Assembly (NCBI RefSeq): GCF_041928815.1
Contig: NZ_JBHFEI010000002.1
Span: forward strand, 372,001 to 436,000
Source of the DNA: JBHFEI01 sp041928815
GTDB taxonomy: Bacteria; Pseudomonadota; Alphaproteobacteria; Rhizobiales; Rhizobiaceae
Direction: 5' to 3'
Length of the DNA stretch: 64,000 bases
Below the pieces are notes generated by a model. The model had not been told where the DNA came from. It was given only the letters and a program-made list of their open reading frames with translations, and searched no databases. This document shows positions 1-8,071 of the stretch, in pieces. Within the stretch, counting starts at the first letter, position 1; every line of letters starts with the position of its first letter. Position numbers and translations under genes: made by a program.

Positions 1-13
1 CGAGCGTCTTCAT
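1..13 (-). CDS. purK: PurK N-terminus (start only, runs off the window)
   Basis: An ATG at 13-11 on the minus strand overlaps the purE stop codon as ATGA and opens a frame reading M-K-T-L before the window ends. PurK (N5-carboxyaminoimidazole ribonucleotide synthase) commonly follows purE directly and often begins M-K-T, so this is very likely its start. Only four codons are visible, so the call rests mainly on context. Confidence 0.5.
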
Positions 14-510
14 GCCTCGTCCACGGGAAAGTCGGCGACGGCGAGCGTCTGCTGCTCGCGCCAGTCGTCGAGACGGTCGGCGAGGTCGGGGTCGGTGAGG
101 GCAAGCACGGCGGCGGCGAGCAGCGCGGCGTTGACGGCGCCCGCCCGGCCGATCGCCAGCGTGCCGACGGGAATGCCGGCGGGCATCTGCACGATCGACA
201 GCAGGCTGTCCTGGCCCGACAGCGCCTTCGACTGCACCGGCACGCCGAAGACCGGCAGCGGCGTCATGGCGGCGCACATGCCGGGAAGATGGGCGGCGCC
301 GCCCGCTCCGGCGATGATCACCCGGAAGCCCTCGCCGCGGGCGGCCTTGGCGAAGGCGACCAGCCGGTCGGGCGTGCGGTGTGCCGAAACGATGCGCGCC
401 TCATAGGCGATCTCGAGCGCGTCGAGCGTGTCGGCGGCATTCTTCATCGTGTCCCAGTCCGACTGGCTGCCCATGATGATGGCGACGGGCGGGGAGATTT
501 CGGCGTTCAC
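10..510 (-). CDS. purE: N5-carboxyaminoimidazole ribonucleotide mutase PurE
   Basis: Class I PurE converts N5-CAIR to CAIR in cytoplasmic purine synthesis. The 166-residue length is usual for the family. The conserved GSQSDW motif lies near residue 14, SAHRTPDR follows near 43, and the glycine-rich GAGGAAHLPGM loop near 70 completes the active site. The start is a GTG at 510, chosen because GSQSDW then sits at the normal distance from the N-terminus. The stop overlaps a probable purK start (ATGA), so the two are translationally coupled in a purEK operon. A DUF465 gene lies upstream on the same strand with a 24-base gap. Confidence 0.97.
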   Translation of the reverse strand: MNAEISPPVAIIMGSQSDWDTMKNAADTLDALEIAYEARIVSAHRTPDRLVAFAKAARGEGFRVIIAGAGGAAHLPGMCAAMTPLPVFGVPVQSKALSGQDSLLSIVQMPAGIPVGTLAIGRAGAVNAALLAAAVLALTDPDLADRLDDWREQQTLAVADFPVDEA

Positions 511-534
511 GTGGGCTTGGATCCGTTTGTGGTG

Positions 535-738
535 TCAGGCGATGATGTCGGGGGTGATCTGGTCGTCGATCTTGGTGATCTTGTCCTTGATGGCGAGCTT
601 CTTCTTCTTCATGCGCTGGATGCGGAGCGCGTCGCAGCCGGTGGTGATCATCGCGTTGATCGCCGCGTCGTAGTCCTCGTGCTCCTGCTTCAGCCGAGCG
701 AGAACGAGTCTGAGCTCTGCTTGATCCTGGTCCGGCAT
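535..738 (-). CDS. DUF465 (YdcH-like) small protein
   Basis: A 67-residue, charged, almost wholly helical protein of the DUF465/YdcH family, whose function is not established. The family pattern is visible: an N-terminal helix (EHEDYDAAI), a turn, and a basic second helix (RMKKKKLAIKDKI). It sits directly upstream of purE on the same strand and may share its transcript. A second DUF465 gene is divergently oriented 211 bases away (950-1123). Confidence 0.85.
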   Translation of the reverse strand: MPDQDQAELRLVLARLKQEHEDYDAAINAMITTGCDALRIQRMKKKKLAIKDKITKIDDQITPDIIA

Positions 739-881
739 TCAGAAATTCCCCGTGCGTCCGGCAGTGGTTTCGCCCCGCCGGCGTTCCATGTTTGAGCCGC
801 TCTATCACAGATTGGCTGGTAACGGGAAGTTATCCTTCGCCACGATTTCGCCTTCGACAAATGAAAAATACCGTGGCACAC

Positions 882-925
882 TTTGACGGTCAAAAACGGG
901 AACACCCGGCTTTGACGGCCGGGTG
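882..925 (+). promoter_or_regulatory. Inverted repeats in the leader of the second DUF465 gene
   Basis: Two dyads lie just before the gene at 950. TTTGAC-G-GTCAAA occupies 882-894. A hairpin with 8-base arms, CACCCGGC (903-910) and GCCGGGTG (918-925), ends 24 bases before the start codon. The octamer TTTGACGG occurs in the first dyad and again in the hairpin loop (911-918). They may be an operator or an mRNA leader hairpin; no factor can be assigned. Confidence 0.4.
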
Positions 926-949
926 CAAGCAAAAGGAAGGGACTGCCAC

Positions 950-1123
950 ATGAATATTGAGGCTCATCTTGCCACGCTTGAAAAAAGACACGGCGCCCTG
1001 GAGGAAGCCCTCCACAACGCGCTGAAACAGCCCTCTGCCGCCGATCAGGAGATCGCCGACATCAAGCGCCGGAAGCTGCGCATCAAGGACGAGATCGAGA
1101 AGATCCGTTCCTCCATTCACTGA
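950..1123 (+). CDS. DUF465 (YdcH-like) small protein, second copy
   Basis: A 57-residue helical-hairpin protein of the DUF465 family, with the signature basic helix IKRRKLRIKDEIEKI in its C-terminal half. I chose the ATG at 950 over an in-frame ATG at 923 because AAGGAAGGGA lies just upstream and the family motif begins a few residues later. Function unknown. It is a paralogue of the protein at 535-738; both keep the K/R-rich LxIKDxI core but differ elsewhere. No other gene is close downstream, so it is probably monocistronic. Confidence 0.85.
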   Translation: MNIEAHLATLEKRHGALEEALHNALKQPSAADQEIADIKRRKLRIKDEIEKIRSSIH

Positions 1124-1385
1124 ATGTGATCCCTTGGCGCCCGCATGAGGCGGGCCAGTGACGCACTGACGGATCTTCCCCGCGATCCCGACGGGGATGA
1201 TCCGGACGAAAGGCAGGCGACGGATCTTTCATCGATCATCGTCGCCTGCCATTCCTGCAGCCGCCGGCAATCTCACGACCCCCCGCATCTCCCGATATCC
1301 TCGCGCGTCACGACCTTCCGGTGTGCGGCAACGCTCGCCATGGCAGGACCGGGATCTCATGCGGCGGAGGCCGCCTGCGCGCGGC
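1124..1385. other. Intergenic stretch without a gene; contains an 11-base inverted repeat
   Basis: I see no credible coding region here. A weak GC hairpin (GCCCGC/GCGGGC) lies at about 1138-1155. A perfect 11-base inverted repeat has arms GGCAGGCGACG at 1212-1222 and CGTCGCCTGCC at 1240-1250, separated by a 17-base spacer. No T-run follows, so a standard intrinsic terminator is unlikely. Confidence 0.6.
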
Positions 1386-1646
1386 TCAGCTCCAGAACTG
1401 GTCGAGCCAGATGTTGAGGCGATCGAAGCCGGCGCGGTTGATCGCATAGATGCGCTTCGTGCCGCTGGCGGAGACGCTGACGAGGTTGCTGTCCAGCAGC
1501 GCCTTCAGATGCTGCGACACGGCGGGACGGCTGATCGGCAGGCCTTCGGCGAGTTCGTTGACCGTGCGCGGTGACCGCCGCAACTCCTCCAGGAGGTGAC
1601 GCCGGTTTGGGTCCGCGATGGCATCGAAGGGGTCGGCTGAGATCAT
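1386..1646 (-). CDS. ArsR-family winged-helix regulator
   Basis: An 86-residue transcription regulator made of little more than an ArsR/HTH_20 winged helix. After the start, DPFDAIADPNRRHLLEEL is the typical first helix, and ISRPAVSQHLKAL is the recognition helix. The wing contains GTKRIYAI. There is no CxC metal site, so it is probably not a classical metal sensor. I chose the ATG at 1646 because homologues start just before the DPxRR motif, although the frame is open further upstream. It lies 94 bases downstream of the TauE/SafE permease stop on the same strand and might be co-transcribed with it. Its target is unknown. Confidence 0.85.
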   Translation of the reverse strand: MISADPFDAIADPNRRHLLEELRRSPRTVNELAEGLPISRPAVSQHLKALLDSNLVSVSASGTKRIYAINRAGFDRLNIWLDQFWS

Positions 1647-1740
1647 GGCGCGAGAATAGGACAAGTTCCATGGCGCGGCAAGAAAATTGTGCAGTGCGGC
1701 AAAGCGTGAAGCTCCGGTTTCCCAAGGGGTCGCGGCCGTT

Positions 1741-2514
1741 TCAGGCAAGCGCCGCCAGGCCGTCGAGGAGCAGTTTCACGCCGGCGGCGAAGGCCATCGC
1801 ATACATGAATGGATAGAAGATGTCGGGACGCATCCGGCGCACGACGAAGCCGCCGGCGATCGTCGCCAGGATCGCGACGGGAACGAGGGTCAGCGAGGTG
1901 CCGAGATTGGCGAGGTCGAGTTGGCCAAGGGCGAAATAGGGGACGAGCTTGACCGCATTGAGGATGGCGAAGAAGCGGACGCTCGTGCCCGTCAGTTCCC
2001 GCGGCGGCAGTTGCAGCGGCAGCGCGTAGATCTGGAAGGGTGGGCCGCCGGCATGGGCGACGAAGCTGCTGTAGCCGGCAAAGCCGCCGAAGAGCGTGGC
2101 TGCCGCCGGCCTCTGCCCGCGCGGTGCGGGTGCGGCCGCCCCGCGCCGGGCGCGAAGGCGAAGCACGGCATAGCGCAGCACGAAGAGAACGGTGATCAGG
2201 CCGATGATCAGCCGCAGCGCGTCGCGCGGCACATAGGCGGCGGTCGCCCAGCCGATGCCGATGCCGAGCATCGCCCCGGGTAGGAGCATCTTCAGGGTGC
2301 GGGCGTCGCCGTGCTGGCGCCAGATGGTCAGCGAGACGATGTCCATCACGACGAGGATCGGCAGGAGCAGTGCCGCCGCCTCGACCGGCGAGACGACGAG
2401 CGAGAGGATCGGCACGCCCATCAGCGACAGGGCCTCGCCCATGCCGCCCTTGCTCAGCCCGACGAGCATGACGGCGGGGACCGCGATGAGATAGAAGCCG
2501 GGGTCGGGGAGCAT
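1741..2514 (-). CDS. TauE/SafE family membrane permease
   Basis: A 257-residue integral membrane protein of the TauE/SafE (DUF81) family, which moves sulfonates, sulfite or related anions. Several hydrophobic helices are visible, in two repeated halves. The first repeat carries VGLSKGGMG near residues 18-26, the family hallmark. The second contains FGGFAGYSSFVAHAGGPP near the middle. The start ATG at 2514 comes before the first helix at a normal distance. The substrate cannot be read from sequence, and no sulfonate-metabolism gene is adjacent. Confidence 0.88.
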   Translation of the reverse strand: MLPDPGFYLIAVPAVMLVGLSKGGMGEALSLMGVPILSLVVSPVEAAALLLPILVVMDIVSLTIWRQHGDARTLKMLLPGAMLGIGIGWATAAYVPRDALRLIIGLITVLFVLRYAVLRLRARRGAAAPAPRGQRPAAATLFGGFAGYSSFVAHAGGPPFQIYALPLQLPPRELTGTSVRFFAILNAVKLVPYFALGQLDLANLGTSLTLVPVAILATIAGGFVVRRMRPDIFYPFMYAMAFAAGVKLLLDGLAALA

Positions 2515-2612
2515 GGGGAACGGTTGATCCTTTTGTCGGCCCGGTCTATCGCTTTTCCGATGGGAAATCGAGGGGCGGTGTCGCAGCGGCGCGCCGCATC
2601 GGAAAGGATCGG

Positions 2613-3269
2613 ATGACGCAGACGGAGAACCGCTGCCGGCTGGTGCTGGTGGCCCCGGAGATCGCGGATGCGGCGCAACGGGCGGGCGTCGTCGCGGACG
2701 CCCTGCGCGGCGGCGACGTCGCCTCGGTGATCGTGCCGCAATACGGGCTGGCCGCCGACGCCTTCCAGCGCCATGCGGAAGCCCTGGTGCCCGTCATCCA
2801 GGCGGCCGGCGCCGCCGCCCTGATCGACGGCGACACCCGCATCGCCGGGCGGGCGAAGGCGGACGGCCTGCATATCGCCGGAACGGCGGAGGCGATCGGC
2901 GAGGCGGTGGAAAAACACGCGCCGAGGCTGATCGTCGGCGCCGGCAACGTTACCAGCCGCCACCAGGCGCTGGAGATCGGCGATGCCGGGCCGGACTATG
3001 TCTTCTTCGGGCGGACCGACGGCGACGTAAAGCCGGAGGCCCATCCGAAGATGCTGGAACTGGCCGAATGGTGGGCCTCGATGATCGAGTTGCCCTGCAT
3101 CGCCATGGGTGGCACCGACGTGCAGTCGGTGGTCTCCGTGGCGGCGACCGGGGCCGAATTCGTCGCGCTCCGGCTCGCCGTCTTCGCCGATCCCGCAGAG
3201 GCGGCGCTGAAGGTGGCGGAGGCAAATGCGCTGCTTGACGAAAAAGCGCCACGGTTTGACGCTGAATAG
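2613..3269 (+). CDS. Divergent thiamine-phosphate-synthase-like (ThiE-fold) protein
   Basis: A 218-residue TIM-barrel protein with overall ThiE similarity, including NVTSRHQALEIGDAGPDYVFFGR, here split around residues 110-136, where ThiE has its GxSxH...ADYxxxGP segment. The usual catalytic signatures are degraded. The NDR of the substrate loop is replaced by DGD, and HLGQxD by HIAGT. It may therefore not make thiamine phosphate and could be a rhizobial paralogue with another role. RBS GGAAAGGA precedes the ATG at 2613. The next gene begins within a few bases of its stop. No other thi gene is in the window. Confidence 0.75.
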   Translation: MTQTENRCRLVLVAPEIADAAQRAGVVADALRGGDVASVIVPQYGLAADAFQRHAEALVPVIQAAGAAALIDGDTRIAGRAKADGLHIAGTAEAIGEAVEKHAPRLIVGAGNVTSRHQALEIGDAGPDYVFFGRTDGDVKPEAHPKMLELAEWWASMIELPCIAMGGTDVQSVVSVAATGAEFVALRLAVFADPAEAALKVAEANALLDEKAPRFDAE

Positions 3270-3275
3270 GTGTCC

Positions 3276-4496
3276 ATGTCCGCCCGCTTCCGACCGATGC
3301 CGTCGATGATCCGCCGCCTTGTCGCCGCCTGCGCCTGTGCTGCGCTGACGGCGGGCGTCGCCTGTCCGGTGTCCGCGGAGGTTGCTGCGACGCCGGAGAC
3401 GACGACCGCTGAAACGGGGACGGCGCAGAAGGGCGACCCGAAGCGTGGCCGGATCACCCCGTTCAACGGCGCCGTGCTGCCCGACACGGGCGCGCGGCCG
3501 GAGGCACGCCCGGGAACGGACGGGGCAATGGACAATTCCCGCCCCGGCAAGGTGCTCAAGGGTACCGGCGGGGCCGGCGTCTACGAGCGCATGGGCATGA
3601 CGCTGCCGGCGCTTCCGCAGGAAAGGCCGTTCGAAGGCGCGGTCGACGAGGCTTACGGCGCCTTCCAGCGCGGCTATTATCTGACGGCGATGGATTTCGC
3701 CCTTCCCCGGGCGCAAGGGGGCGACGCGGCCGCGCAGACGCTGGTCGCGGAGCTGATGGAGGCGGGCCTCGGCGTGGCCCGCAACCCGAAGGAAGCCGCC
3801 TTCTGGTATGCCGAGGCCGCGGGCAACGGCGATCCGGCGGCGATGTTCAAATATGCGATGATGCTGATCGAAGGCCGCTACGTCGCGCGCGACAAGGTGA
3901 AGTCGCTCGATTTCATGCGCCGCTCGGCCGATCTCGGCAATGCCTCCGCCCAGTTCAACTATGCCCAGACGCTGGTGGCCGACATGCCGGGCGAGAAGGG
4001 GCTGAAGGCGGCGCTGCCCTATTACGAGAAGGCGGCCGGACAGGGGATCGCCGACGCGCAATACGCGCTGTCGCAGATCTACCTCAACGTCGAGGGCATC
4101 GACGAGGACCGGCGGGCCGAGGCGCGCAGCTGGCTGACGCGCGCCGCGCGGGCCGGCTATGACACCGCCCAGCTCGACCTCGGCATCTGGTTGATCGAGG
4201 GGATCGGCGGCGCCCGCAATCTCGAGGAAGGCTTCGCCTGGATGAAGAAGGCGGCCGAGGGCGGCAACGTCGCCGCGCAGAACCGCCTTGCCCATCTCTA
4301 TGTCAATGCCATCGGCACGCGGCCCGATCCGGTCGAGGCGGCGACATGGTATCTCCTGTCGCGCCGCGCCGGGCTCAACGACGTCGCGCTTGAGGATTTC
4401 TACCTCGGGATCAACGACGAGCAGCAGCAGGCCGCGACGCACGCGGCGGACGCGCGCGGTGCCCATCCGGCGCGCCGCGTCGCAGGCCTGCCGTGA
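3276..4496 (+). CDS. Secreted SEL1/TPR-repeat protein
   Basis: A 406-residue protein with a signal peptide (basic MIRRL, hydrophobic core, cleavage near VSA-EV), a low-complexity linker, and then SEL1-like repeats from about residue 110 to 385. The repeats appear as A-x2-YxxAAxxGxxxA units, such as AAFWYAEAAGNGDPAAMF and EGFAWMKKAAEGG. SEL1 arrays act as protein-interaction scaffolds. The protein is probably periplasmic. I use the ATG at 3276; a GTG at 3270 and an ATG at 3297 are alternatives. It is tightly linked to the ThiE-like gene upstream, and the inositol monophosphatase follows after 122 bases. No enzyme activity is evident. Confidence 0.85.
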   Translation: MSARFRPMPSMIRRLVAACACAALTAGVACPVSAEVAATPETTTAETGTAQKGDPKRGRITPFNGAVLPDTGARPEARPGTDGAMDNSRPGKVLKGTGGAGVYERMGMTLPALPQERPFEGAVDEAYGAFQRGYYLTAMDFALPRAQGGDAAAQTLVAELMEAGLGVARNPKEAAFWYAEAAGNGDPAAMFKYAMMLIEGRYVARDKVKSLDFMRRSADLGNASAQFNYAQTLVADMPGEKGLKAALPYYEKAAGQGIADAQYALSQIYLNVEGIDEDRRAEARSWLTRAARAGYDTAQLDLGIWLIEGIGGARNLEEGFAWMKKAAEGGNVAAQNRLAHLYVNAIGTRPDPVEAATWYLLSRRAGLNDVALEDFYLGINDEQQQAATHAADARGAHPARRVAGLP

Positions 4497-4618
4497 GGGC
4501 ACTTGAATTTCCGGCCCGTTTGTGGTCTTGAGGCGCGGTTTCGCGCCCGCCCGACTTCGGCAGCGGGCCATTTCCCTGCCGATTTCCCGCCGGAACTGCA
4601 CTTCGAAGGATAGCCGCC

Positions 4619-5419
4619 ATGGCCCGCTCCGCACTTCTCAACGTCATGGTCCAGGCCGCCTTCAAGGCGGGCAAGGCGCTGGCCCGCGACTTCGGCGAGG
4701 TGCAGAACCTGCAGGTGTCGCTGAAGGGACCGGCCGACTACGTCTCGCAGGCCGACCGCAAGGCGGAGCGGACCCTGCGCGAGGAACTGCTGAAGGCGCG
4801 CCCGACCTACGGCTTCATCGGTGAGGAAGGCGAGGCGATCGCCGGCACGGACGGCGCCCATCGCTGGATCGTCGATCCGCTCGACGGCACCACCAATTTC
4901 CTGCACGGCATCCCGCATTTCGCCGTCTCGATCGCGCTCGAGCGCAACGGCGAGATCGTCGCGGCCGCCATCCTCAATCCGGCGACGGACGAGCTTTACA
5001 CCGCGGAGCGCGGCGGCGGCGCCTTCCTCAACGACCGGCGCCTGAGGGTCGGCGCGCGCAAGCAGCTGTCCGACGCCGTGATCGGCACGGGAACGCCGCA
5101 TCTCGGCCACGGCCATCACGGCCAGTACCTGATCGAACTGCGCCATGTGATGGGCGAGGTCGCCGGCATCCGACGCATGGGATCGGCCTCGCTCGATCTC
5201 GCCTTCGTCGCTGCCGGGCGCTTCGACGGCTTCTGGGAGCGCAACCTCAATCTCTGGGACATCGCCGGCGGCCTGCTGCTGATCCGCGAGGCCGGCGGCT
5301 TTGCCACCGACATCGACGGCGGCGCCAGGCCCATGGAAAAGGGCTCGGTGATCGCCGGCAACGAGGCGATCGCCAAGGCGCTGCACGAGGTGCTGCACCG
5401 GCCCGTGCCCGCGCGCTGA
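4619..5419 (+). CDS. suhB: Inositol monophosphatase family protein (SuhB-like)
   Basis: A 266-residue Mg-dependent phosphatase of the inositol monophosphatase family, hydrolysing myo-inositol phosphates or similar sugar phosphates; SuhB proteins also act in rRNA transcription in some bacteria. Metal-binding motifs are complete: GEEG at residues 68-71, DPLDGTTNF at 86-94, and WDIAGG near 215. The start ATG at 4619 follows GAAGGA at good spacing. The length is normal. The neighbouring SEL1 and MotA-like genes suggest only general co-location. The symbol is by family; its physiological substrate is not shown. Confidence 0.92.
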   Translation: MARSALLNVMVQAAFKAGKALARDFGEVQNLQVSLKGPADYVSQADRKAERTLREELLKARPTYGFIGEEGEAIAGTDGAHRWIVDPLDGTTNFLHGIPHFAVSIALERNGEIVAAAILNPATDELYTAERGGGAFLNDRRLRVGARKQLSDAVIGTGTPHLGHGHHGQYLIELRHVMGEVAGIRRMGSASLDLAFVAAGRFDGFWERNLNLWDIAGGLLLIREAGGFATDIDGGARPMEKGSVIAGNEAIAKALHEVLHRPVPAR

Positions 5420-5619
5420 GGTCGACTGCGCGCTTCGCTCTATTTCCGGACGCCGCGGGCCGGCGTTTCCCTGTTCAAAACGGCGTTTGACGCGCGTTTG
5501 CGGGCTTGTGCGGCAGCCGCGCCACTACCAACTTCCTCCACATGGCTGTAACGTCGCCCCGGAACGGGTCAGGCCGCGGCCGGCACCAGCCGGCCTCGGA
5601 ACCGGGAGCAAGAGGTCCT

Positions 5620-6726
5620 ATGGCGAATGTGAAACTGTCTGGATGGGAGGCCGCGCAGGCGGCGGACGAGGGCTACAACCCGCAGAAGCTGTCGAGCCCG
5701 ATGCCCTTCTTCTGGTCGATGATCATCTTCCTGATCATCGCCGGTTTCGTCGCCGCCATCCTCTTCCGGCAGGCGCGGGATGCCTTCTTCAGCAATCCCG
5801 GGCTGAACGGGCTGATCCTCGGCGTGCTGTCGATCGGCATCCTGCTCGTCTTCAACCATGTCCTGGCGCTTCGCCCCGAAGTGCGCTGGTTCAACTCGTT
5901 CCGCGCGGCCGGCAGTGCGGAAAAGGTCGGGCGCGACCCGGTGATGCTCGCGCCGATGCGGGCGCTGATCGGCCGGCGCCAGACCAAGGCGATCTCGACG
6001 GCGGCCCTGCGCTCGATCCTCGATTCGATCGCCACGCGCCTCGACGAGTCGCGCGACACGTCGCGCTACCTGATCGGCCTCCTCGTCTTTCTCGGCCTGC
6101 TCGGCACCTTCTGGGGTCTGCTCGGCACGATCGGATCGATCAACACCGTCATCCAGTCGCTCGATGCGGGCTCGGGCAACACCGAGGACGTGCTGAGCGC
6201 GCTGAAGACAGGGCTGTCCGCGCCGCTTTCCGGCATGGGCACGGCATTCTCGACCTCGCTCTTCGGCCTTGCCGGCTCGCTGGTGCTCGGCTTCCTCGAC
6301 CTGCAGGCGGGCCGCGCGCAGAACCGCTTCTACACGGAACTGGAGAACTGGCTGTCCTCGGTCACCGATGTCGGCTCCGACCTCGGCCATGGCGGCCATG
6401 ACGGCGCCGATGCCGACCTCGTCGGCGAGTTGCGCAGCCTCAACGAGCAGCTTGCCCGCTTCAACCAGGACGGCGGCAGCAGCCAGCGCACCACCGCGGC
6501 CATGGCGAGCCTCGCCGAGGGGATCCAGGGCCTCGTGAAGAACATGCGCGGCGAGCAGCAGATGCTGCGCGACTGGATCGAGGCGCAGCAGGAGGACGGC
6601 CGTGCCATGCGCCGGACGCTGGACAAGCTGGCGACCCGCGTCTCCCATGCCGAGAAGGCCGCGCCGGCGGCCAAGGCTGAAGGCGCGGCGAAGCGCGCCC
6701 GCGCCGACGACAGCCCGGGGGAATAG
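5620..6726 (+). CDS. MotA/TolQ/ExbB-like proton-channel subunit
   Basis: A 368-residue inner-membrane protein with four predicted helices, at about residues 28-48, 58-80, 150-172 and 205-230. The last two pack the MotA/ExbB core, with LVFLGLLGTFWGLLGTIG and GMGTAFSTSLFGL. A cytoplasmic tail of about 130 residues (after residue 240) is predicted to be coiled coil. ATG 5620 follows a purine-rich RBS; more upstream in-frame starts would add an unlikely 38-residue leader. It is followed 3 bases later by an OmpA/MotB-like partner, so the two should form a 5:2-type proton-driven complex anchored to peptidoglycan. It is not a flagellar locus. The architecture recalls ZorA, but no ZorC, ZorD or ZorE is present. 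Confidence 0.88.
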   Translation: MANVKLSGWEAAQAADEGYNPQKLSSPMPFFWSMIIFLIIAGFVAAILFRQARDAFFSNPGLNGLILGVLSIGILLVFNHVLALRPEVRWFNSFRAAGSAEKVGRDPVMLAPMRALIGRRQTKAISTAALRSILDSIATRLDESRDTSRYLIGLLVFLGLLGTFWGLLGTIGSINTVIQSLDAGSGNTEDVLSALKTGLSAPLSGMGTAFSTSLFGLAGSLVLGFLDLQAGRAQNRFYTELENWLSSVTDVGSDLGHGGHDGADADLVGELRSLNEQLARFNQDGGSSQRTTAAMASLAEGIQGLVKNMRGEQQMLRDWIEAQQEDGRAMRRTLDKLATRVSHAEKAAPAAKAEGAAKRARADDSPGE

Positions 6727-6729
6727 GCG

Positions 6730-7761
6730 ATGGCGCTGGCACGCAGGGGCCGTCACCACCGGACGGTCGATTACTGGCCCGGCTTCGTCGACGCGCTTTC
6801 GACCCTGCTGCTCGCCATCATGTTCCTGCTCTCGGTCTTCGTCTTGGCGCAGTTCCTGATGAGCCGCGAGATCAGCGGCCGCGACGAGGTTCTGAGCCGG
6901 CTGAACACCCAGATCAACGAACTGACGCAACTGCTGGCGCTGGAAAAGAGCGGTCGCCAGGACACCGAGGACACGCTCGCCAATCTGCAGGCCTCGCTTG
7001 CCACCTCCGAGAGCGAGCGCTCGCGCCTGCAGCAGCTGCTCGACCAGGGGTCGGGCGTCTCCGCCGCCGCCGGGCAGCGCATCGGCGAGCTGGAAGGCGC
7101 GCTCGACGCCGAGCGCCAGACGAGCACCCGCGCCGCAAGCCAGATCGAGCTCCTGAACCAGCAGATCGCCGCCCTGCGCAGCCAGATCGCCGCCGTCGAG
7201 GGCGCGCTGCAGGCGGCGGAGGCGAAGGACAGCGCGTCGCAGACGCGGATTGCCGATCTCGGCCGCCGGTTGAACGTCGCGCTGGCGCAGCGCGTGCAGG
7301 AACTCAACCGCTACCGCTCCGATTTCTTCGGCCGGCTGCGCGAAATCCTGTCCGACCGCGAAAACATCCGGATCGTCGGCGACCGCTTCGTCTTCCAATC
7401 GGAGGTGCTCTTCCCCTCCGGCGGCAACGAGCTCAACGAGGCGGGCCGGGCCGAGATGGCCAAGCTCGCCGCCGCCCTCCTGGACCTCGCCAAGGAAATT
7501 CCGGCTGAGATCAACTGGGTGCTGCGCGTCGACGGGCACACCGACAACGTGCCCCTGTCCGGCAGCGGGCGTTATGCGGACAATTGGGAGTTGTCTTCGG
7601 CGCGTGCGACGTCGGTCGTCAAGTTCCTGATCGCCAACGGTGTTCCCGCAGACCGCCTCGTCGCCGCCGGGTTCGGGCAGTTCCAGCCGATCGCCGAAGG
7701 CGACACGCCGGAAGCACGCTCTCAGAATCGCCGGATCGAGCTGAAGCTGACGGAGAAGTGA
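6730..7761 (+). CDS. MotB/OmpA-like peptidoglycan-binding partner
   Basis: A 343-residue protein with a short basic N-terminus and one membrane helix containing DYWPGFVDALSTLLLAIMF, whose FVD aspartate sits where MotB carries its proton-binding Asp. A long coiled coil follows (residues about 55-180). The C-terminus is an OmpA/MotB peptidoglycan-binding domain with VDGHTDNVPL near residue 260 and the SQNRRIEL terminus. It lies 3 bases after the MotA-like gene and is certainly co-transcribed with it. The pair probably converts proton flow into motion or force at the cell wall; the cellular process is unknown. Confidence 0.9.
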   Translation: MALARRGRHHRTVDYWPGFVDALSTLLLAIMFLLSVFVLAQFLMSREISGRDEVLSRLNTQINELTQLLALEKSGRQDTEDTLANLQASLATSESERSRLQQLLDQGSGVSAAAGQRIGELEGALDAERQTSTRAASQIELLNQQIAALRSQIAAVEGALQAAEAKDSASQTRIADLGRRLNVALAQRVQELNRYRSDFFGRLREILSDRENIRIVGDRFVFQSEVLFPSGGNELNEAGRAEMAKLAAALLDLAKEIPAEINWVLRVDGHTDNVPLSGSGRYADNWELSSARATSVVKFLIANGVPADRLVAAGFGQFQPIAEGDTPEARSQNRRIELKLTEK

Positions 7762-8071
7762 GGGCGGCCGGGTCCGTGTCTCCGGCTGTGTGACGATTAA
7801 GCCGTTCATCGCGCTATAAAATGCATCGTTTTCTGAGGCTGGGCAAAGAGTGTGCATCGACATCCGCGGCGGGTGTCGTCGCTGCCGCGGACAACGGCAG
7901 GCATGCAACAGTCGGGCGCAAAACCGGTGGAGGCTGCGTTGTTTCTGCGGGAAGACGTTTGCACCCTGCTTTAACCTTTCGTAGGATCGACCCAAAAATG
8001 GAACCCGGCCGATGCCGTCGATTGCAGCCGAGGGCTGTGCGGGCCGGATCCATCGAGGGAGGTCCTGTGCA
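7762..8071. other. 310-base intergenic stretch upstream of the BNR_4 gene
   Basis: I see no gene here. An AT-rich segment at about 7805-7835 with GCTATAAAATGCATCG could contain a -10 element, but no convincing -35 box is present. A second AT-rich patch, CTTTAACCTTTCG, lies near 7969-7981. The region probably holds the promoter of the following gene. Confidence 0.4.

Noticed and set aside
4497..4618. A structured leader RNA before the inositol monophosphatase gene
   Set aside because: A small GC hairpin is present, but I could not match it to a known motif or see a conserved fold.
5620..7761. Zorya defence system (ZorA/ZorB)
   Set aside because: Only the motor pair is present; flanking genes are an inositol monophosphatase and a BNR_4 protein, with no ZorC, ZorD or ZorE.
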